Source: Otis tarda
Lineage: Eukaryota > Chordata > Aves > Otidiformes > Otididae
Assembly (NCBI GenBank): GCA_026413225.1
Contig: CM048552.1
Span: forward strand, 196,305,553-196,369,552
Reading direction: 5' to 3'
Length of the DNA stretch: 64,000 nt
Shown here: positions 63,041-64,000 of the stretch, piece after piece
Layout of the letters: each line of letters opens with the position of its first letter
Position numbering within the stretch: position 1 is the stretch's first letter
Translations under genes and position numbers: made by a program
Notes under the pieces: model-generated
Told to the model about the DNA's origin: nothing
Databases searched by the model: none
The model's input: the letters and a program-made list of their open reading frames with translations, nothing else

Positions 63041-64000
63041 ATGCTGTAACAAATCTATTAACCTTTTGGGACACTGTTGCCTGGGTGTGTCAGGTAGGAC
63101 GATCATTGTCTTACCAGCACTGTTGTGCTTCACATACTACAAGAGAGCAACAGGAGCGGTGAAGTTTCCAGGAAATTTTAAGTGGCAGACTGTTCCCTTG
63201 ACCGGGAACACAAATATTCAACAATAATGAAAAAGATGTGAAAAATAAAAAGGTGTGAGAAGGAGACAGAAAATGATGCAAAAAAGTCATAAGTCATCCC
63301 GTGTAGTGGCTTGGTAGGAAAATGTTTTCACACTTCAGCCCACTGAAACTAGACTGAAGCTCCACCCTGTGTAATGTCTATATTTTAACTGTTGATAATT
63401 GAAATGGAACACACCAGCCTTTACTTACCCTGCCTAATGAATGTTATCATGTGGAAAAGGTAAATCAATAAAAGCTGAGATCAAACATACCAATCTCCTT
63501 TTGAGTGTACAATGCTCTCATTTATATAAATCTTTACAACCTGACTGCCCTTCTCGTTTAAGCGCAGCAAGTGAAACATTACTCAGTACAAAAGACCTTC
63601 TCTCTTAAGAATTCACCGTGCTGTTTGAAAGGGTAGCCCAAATGAATTGCTGGAATGACCATCGAAATGGCTACTCGTTAGCGATGACTGTCCTTGGGAA
63701 TTAGCCAGATGTGAGGTAACGAGACCACAAAGTGCTGTTGGTATTGGCAGCAAAGTCAAGGTTCATCATAGCACCTCTTGTCTAGACTAGGGATGTAAAA
63801 GGAAATAGAAAACAATTCTTCGACTATATGCACTTGATGTTCTGTCCCCTTTTTCTATAGAAAAATGTAAGACATTTGGAATTTTTCATTTTTATTTGGG
63901 AAAGACAAATTTGGAAACCAGAGTGACTCATGCTGGAAAGTGTCTGACTGGCATGTGGTAGCCAGCTAGCTCCAGAAAGTTAAGGCAGTAGAAAGAGTTT
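63041..64000. other. Unique non-coding DNA, no gene seen
   Basis: No recognisable gene or element up to the window edge. Confidence 0.5.

Noticed and set aside
1-64000. Bacterial-style systems, CRISPR arrays, operons, phage genes
   Set aside because: The window is vertebrate (avian) nuclear DNA by its transposon content. No regularly spaced repeats or dense coding are present.

Overview
This window looks like bird nuclear DNA from a gene-poor stretch: a gene desert or the inside of one very large intron. The main evidence is a scatter of CR1 LINE fragments. Several keep the avian CR1 3' end (the block read on one strand as 'ttggactagatgac..', then 'ccttccaac..' and a short ATTCTATG-type tail). 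There is also one avian-type ERVL solo LTR that begins TGTCCTGGTTTCAGC, plus a few very old SINE and LINE relics of kinds found across amniotes. Base composition is AT-rich. No bacterial, organellar or viral gene organisation is visible, so operons, ribosome binding sites and CRISPR arrays do not apply.

I found no host exon, tRNA, rRNA or other RNA gene that I can defend. Almost every open frame above 60 codons is either chance or lies in a CR1 copy. The longest frame (12439..13260 +, 273 codons) sits in a GC-richer block just downstream of a strong splice-acceptor-like tract. I report it as an unexplained open frame, not as a gene.

Layout. 1-4.1 kb: unique DNA with a 23-base A run and a C-rich G-quadruplex candidate. 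4.1-5.4 kb: a roughly 95-bp local direct repeat, then a well-preserved CR1 on the minus strand. 7-9.5 kb: two older CR1 pieces. 10.8-11.0 kb: a perfect 87-bp tandem duplication. 11.8 kb: a bare CR1 tail. 12.4-13.3 kb: the GC-rich block with the long open frame. 14.2-14.7 kb: a second well-preserved CR1, plus strand. 16-17 kb: a SINE relic and an old dispersed motif. 24.2-25.0 kb: the best-delimited longer CR1. 25-32.8 kb: unique DNA, part of which has a possible conserved-element texture. 32.85-33.2 kb: an ancient reverse-transcriptase LINE relic of a different type from the young CR1s. 38.8-41.4 kb: a MIR-like relic, a GC-richer block and an ancient CR1/L3-like copy. 41.4-52.9 kb: mostly unique DNA. 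52.9-55.0 kb: a MIR-like relic, a nearly 1-kb degraded CR1 reverse-transcriptase fragment and a pyrimidine-rich tract. 57-59.3 kb: a CR1 tail, another old dispersed motif and the solo LTR with intact 5-bp target duplication. 63 kb: a last CR1 tail.

Taken together the window records several layers of retroposon activity: very old SINE/L3-like relics, old CR1, younger CR1, then an ERVL insertion reduced to a solo LTR. I see no multi-gene system and no convincing new biological system. The observations most worth checking are the perfect 87-bp duplication, the ancient reverse-transcriptase relic at 33 kb, the recurrent near-palindromic motif at 17, 49 and 57 kb, and the open frame at 12.4 kb.
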